Shown one piece after another: positions 5,462 through 6,511 of a DNA stretch of 6,511 nt (positions are counted from its first letter, which is position 1; every line of letters starts with the position of its first letter). Below the pieces are notes generated by a model. The model saw only the letters and a program-made list of their open reading frames with translations. It was not told the DNA's origin and searched no databases. The stretch comes from Betaproteobacteria bacterium (GTDB lineage: Bacteria > Pseudomonadota > Gammaproteobacteria > Burkholderiales > Burkholderiaceae_C). The stretch lies in NCBI GenBank assembly GCA_009927195.1, contig RFNL01000305.1:1-6511 (forward strand), given 5' to 3'. The position numbers and the translations under genes are program-made.

Positions 5462-6511
5462 ATGCTACTGACCAAAAAATCCGACAACAGCCAGCGCACC
5501 GGCTCACCTTTTGTGCACCGCTTGCAGCGTGGCTTGGCCCAGGCCGTCCCCGTCATGGACAGGCGTGCTTTTTTGCGCCGCTCTGGTTTGGGTTTGGGTG
5601 TGGGCTTGGCCGCCAGCCAGTTGGCCTTGGTGAAAAAATCCCAGGCCGCTGGCCCTAACAAAGGCGATGGTTCGGGCAAGATTGAAGTCAAGCGCACCGT
5701 TTGCACCCATTGCTCGGTGGGTTGTGCGGTCGATGCCGTGGTGGAAAACGGGGTTTGGGTGCGTCAAGAACCGGTGTTTGACTCACCCATCAACCTGGGT
5801 GCGCATTGCGCCAAAGGTGCGGCATTGCGCGAGCACGGCCACGGTGAGTTTCGTTTGCGCCACCCCATGAAGCTGGTGGACGGCAAGTACCAGCGCATCA
5901 GTTGGGATCAGGCGTTGAACGAAATTTCCGAAAAACTGCTGGCGTTGCGCAAAGCCAGTGGACCAGACTCGGTTTATTGGGTGGGTTCGAGCAAGCACAA
6001 CAACGAGCAAGCGTATTTGTTGCGCAAGTTCGTCAGCTTTTGGGGCAGCAACAATTGCGACCACCAAGCGCGCATTTGCCACTCCACCACAGTCGCTGGC
6101 GTGGCCAACACCTGGGGCTATGGGGCCATGACCAACTCATACAACGACATGCAAAACAGCAAGGTCGCTTTGTACATTGGCTCGAATGCAGCCGAAGCCC
6201 ATCCCGTGAGTTTGCTGCACATGTTGCATGCCAAAGAAACCGGCACCAAGATGATCGTCGTCGACCCGCGTTTCACCCGCACAGCGGCCAAAGCCGACGA
6301 GTTTGTGCGCATTCGCTCAGGCTCGGACATCCCTTTTCTGTTTGGCCTGTTGCACATCATCTTCAAAAACGGTTGGGAGGACAAAAAATACATCAACGAC
6401 CGTGTTTATGGCATGGACAAGGTCAAAGAAGAAGTGATGTCCAAGTGGACGCTGGACAAAGTGGAAGAGGCCTGTGATGTTAAGCCCGAGCAAATGCTCA
6501 AAGTGGCCACC
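5462..6511 (+). CDS. fdhA: Formate dehydrogenase catalytic subunit, Tat-exported, N-terminal 350 residues (3' partial)
   Basis: This is the N-terminal part of a bis-MGD Mo/W formate dehydrogenase; the frame is open to the window end. GAGGA at 5451-5455 supports ATG 5462. A long n-region leads to the Tat motif DRRAFLR (33-39) and an h-region to about 57, with possible cleavage after SQA (60-62), so the enzyme should act in the periplasm. Cys81, 84, 88 and 116 (CX2CX3CX27C) ligate the N-terminal [4Fe-4S] cluster. HQARICHSTTVAG (201-213) aligns with the FDH-N 'HQARVUHGPT' site. Cys206 (TGC 6077-6079) therefore replaces selenocysteine as Mo ligand, with the catalytic His207 next to it. GAMTN (221-225) and NAAEAHPV (242-249) are further family matches. 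Family knowledge: formate becomes CO2, and electrons go through an Fe-S beta subunit to a membrane cytochrome b, both expected downstream. An internal ATG at 5555 (Met32) could give a shorter Tat signal but has no better ribosome binding site. Confidence 0.95.
   Translation, partial: MLLTKKSDNSQRTGSPFVHRLQRGLAQAVPVMDRRAFLRRSGLGLGVGLAASQLALVKKSQAAGPNKGDGSGKIEVKRTVCTHCSVGCAVDAVVENGVWVRQEPVFDSPINLGAHCAKGAALREHGHGEFRLRHPMKLVDGKYQRISWDQALNEISEKLLALRKASGPDSVYWVGSSKHNNEQAYLLRKFVSFWGSNNCDHQARICHSTTVAGVANTWGYGAMTNSYNDMQNSKVALYIGSNAAEAHPVSLLHMLHAKETGTKMIVVDPRFTRTAAKADEFVRIRSGSDIPFLFGLLHIIFKNGWEDKKYINDRVYGMDKVKEEVMSKWTLDKVEEACDVKPEQMLKVAT

Noticed and set aside
5902..6477. 191-codon + strand frame inside fdhA
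   Set aside because: The fdhA frame carries the Mo-ligand Cys and other FDH motifs over the same bases. This frame is His/Gln/Arg-rich shadow text.

Overview
This window is part of a formate dehydrogenase (FDH) locus, probably from a betaproteobacterium of the Burkholderiales. A Comamonadaceae-like source (Limnohabitans, Rhodoferax or Polaromonas type) is a guess. It rests on moderately high GC, frequent TTG (Leu) and CAA (Gln) codons, and a gene order I associate with such genomes. All supported genes are on the + strand. Both ends of the window cut through molybdoenzyme genes.

Layout: (1) bases 2-763 are the 3' end of a soluble, FdsA/FdhF-like FDH alpha subunit, including its molybdopterin-dinucleotide-binding domain. 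(2) Bases 764-1132 hold no gene I can identify; one weak + strand ORF crosses the stretch. (3) A run of accessory genes follows: a DUF3305 protein (1133-1678), a DUF3306 protein (1708-2304), a 696-residue polyferredoxin (2346-4436) and a TorD/DmsD-type chaperone (4457-5083). (4) A 149-base intergenic region carries a sigma-54-like -24/-12 element, an imperfect inverted repeat, and a hairpin with a T-run just before the next ribosome binding site. (5) fdhX (5233-5448) encodes a 71-residue Tat-targeted small protein. (6) fdhA (5462 to the window end) is the first 350 codons of a Tat-exported FDH catalytic subunit with cysteine as the predicted Mo ligand.

How the genes fit together: FdhA would be folded and loaded with bis-MGD and a [4Fe-4S] cluster in the cytoplasm. 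The TorD-like protein probably acts as chaperone before Tat export. FdhX is a small Tat substrate of unknown function that accompanies this type of FDH. The DUF3305, DUF3306 and polyferredoxin proteins lack export signals and so are probably cytoplasmic. They lie between a cytoplasmic-type and an exported FDH and could serve the maturation or redox chemistry of either, but their functions are not established. The beta (Fe-S) and gamma (cytochrome b) subunits would be expected downstream, outside the window.

Most interesting points: the polyferredoxin with its unusual N- and C-terminal cysteine motifs, the DUF3305-DUF3306-polyferredoxin block as an uncharacterised FDH accessory module, and the possible regulatory leader of fdhX-fdhA. 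I see no mobile element, CRISPR array, tRNA or rRNA.
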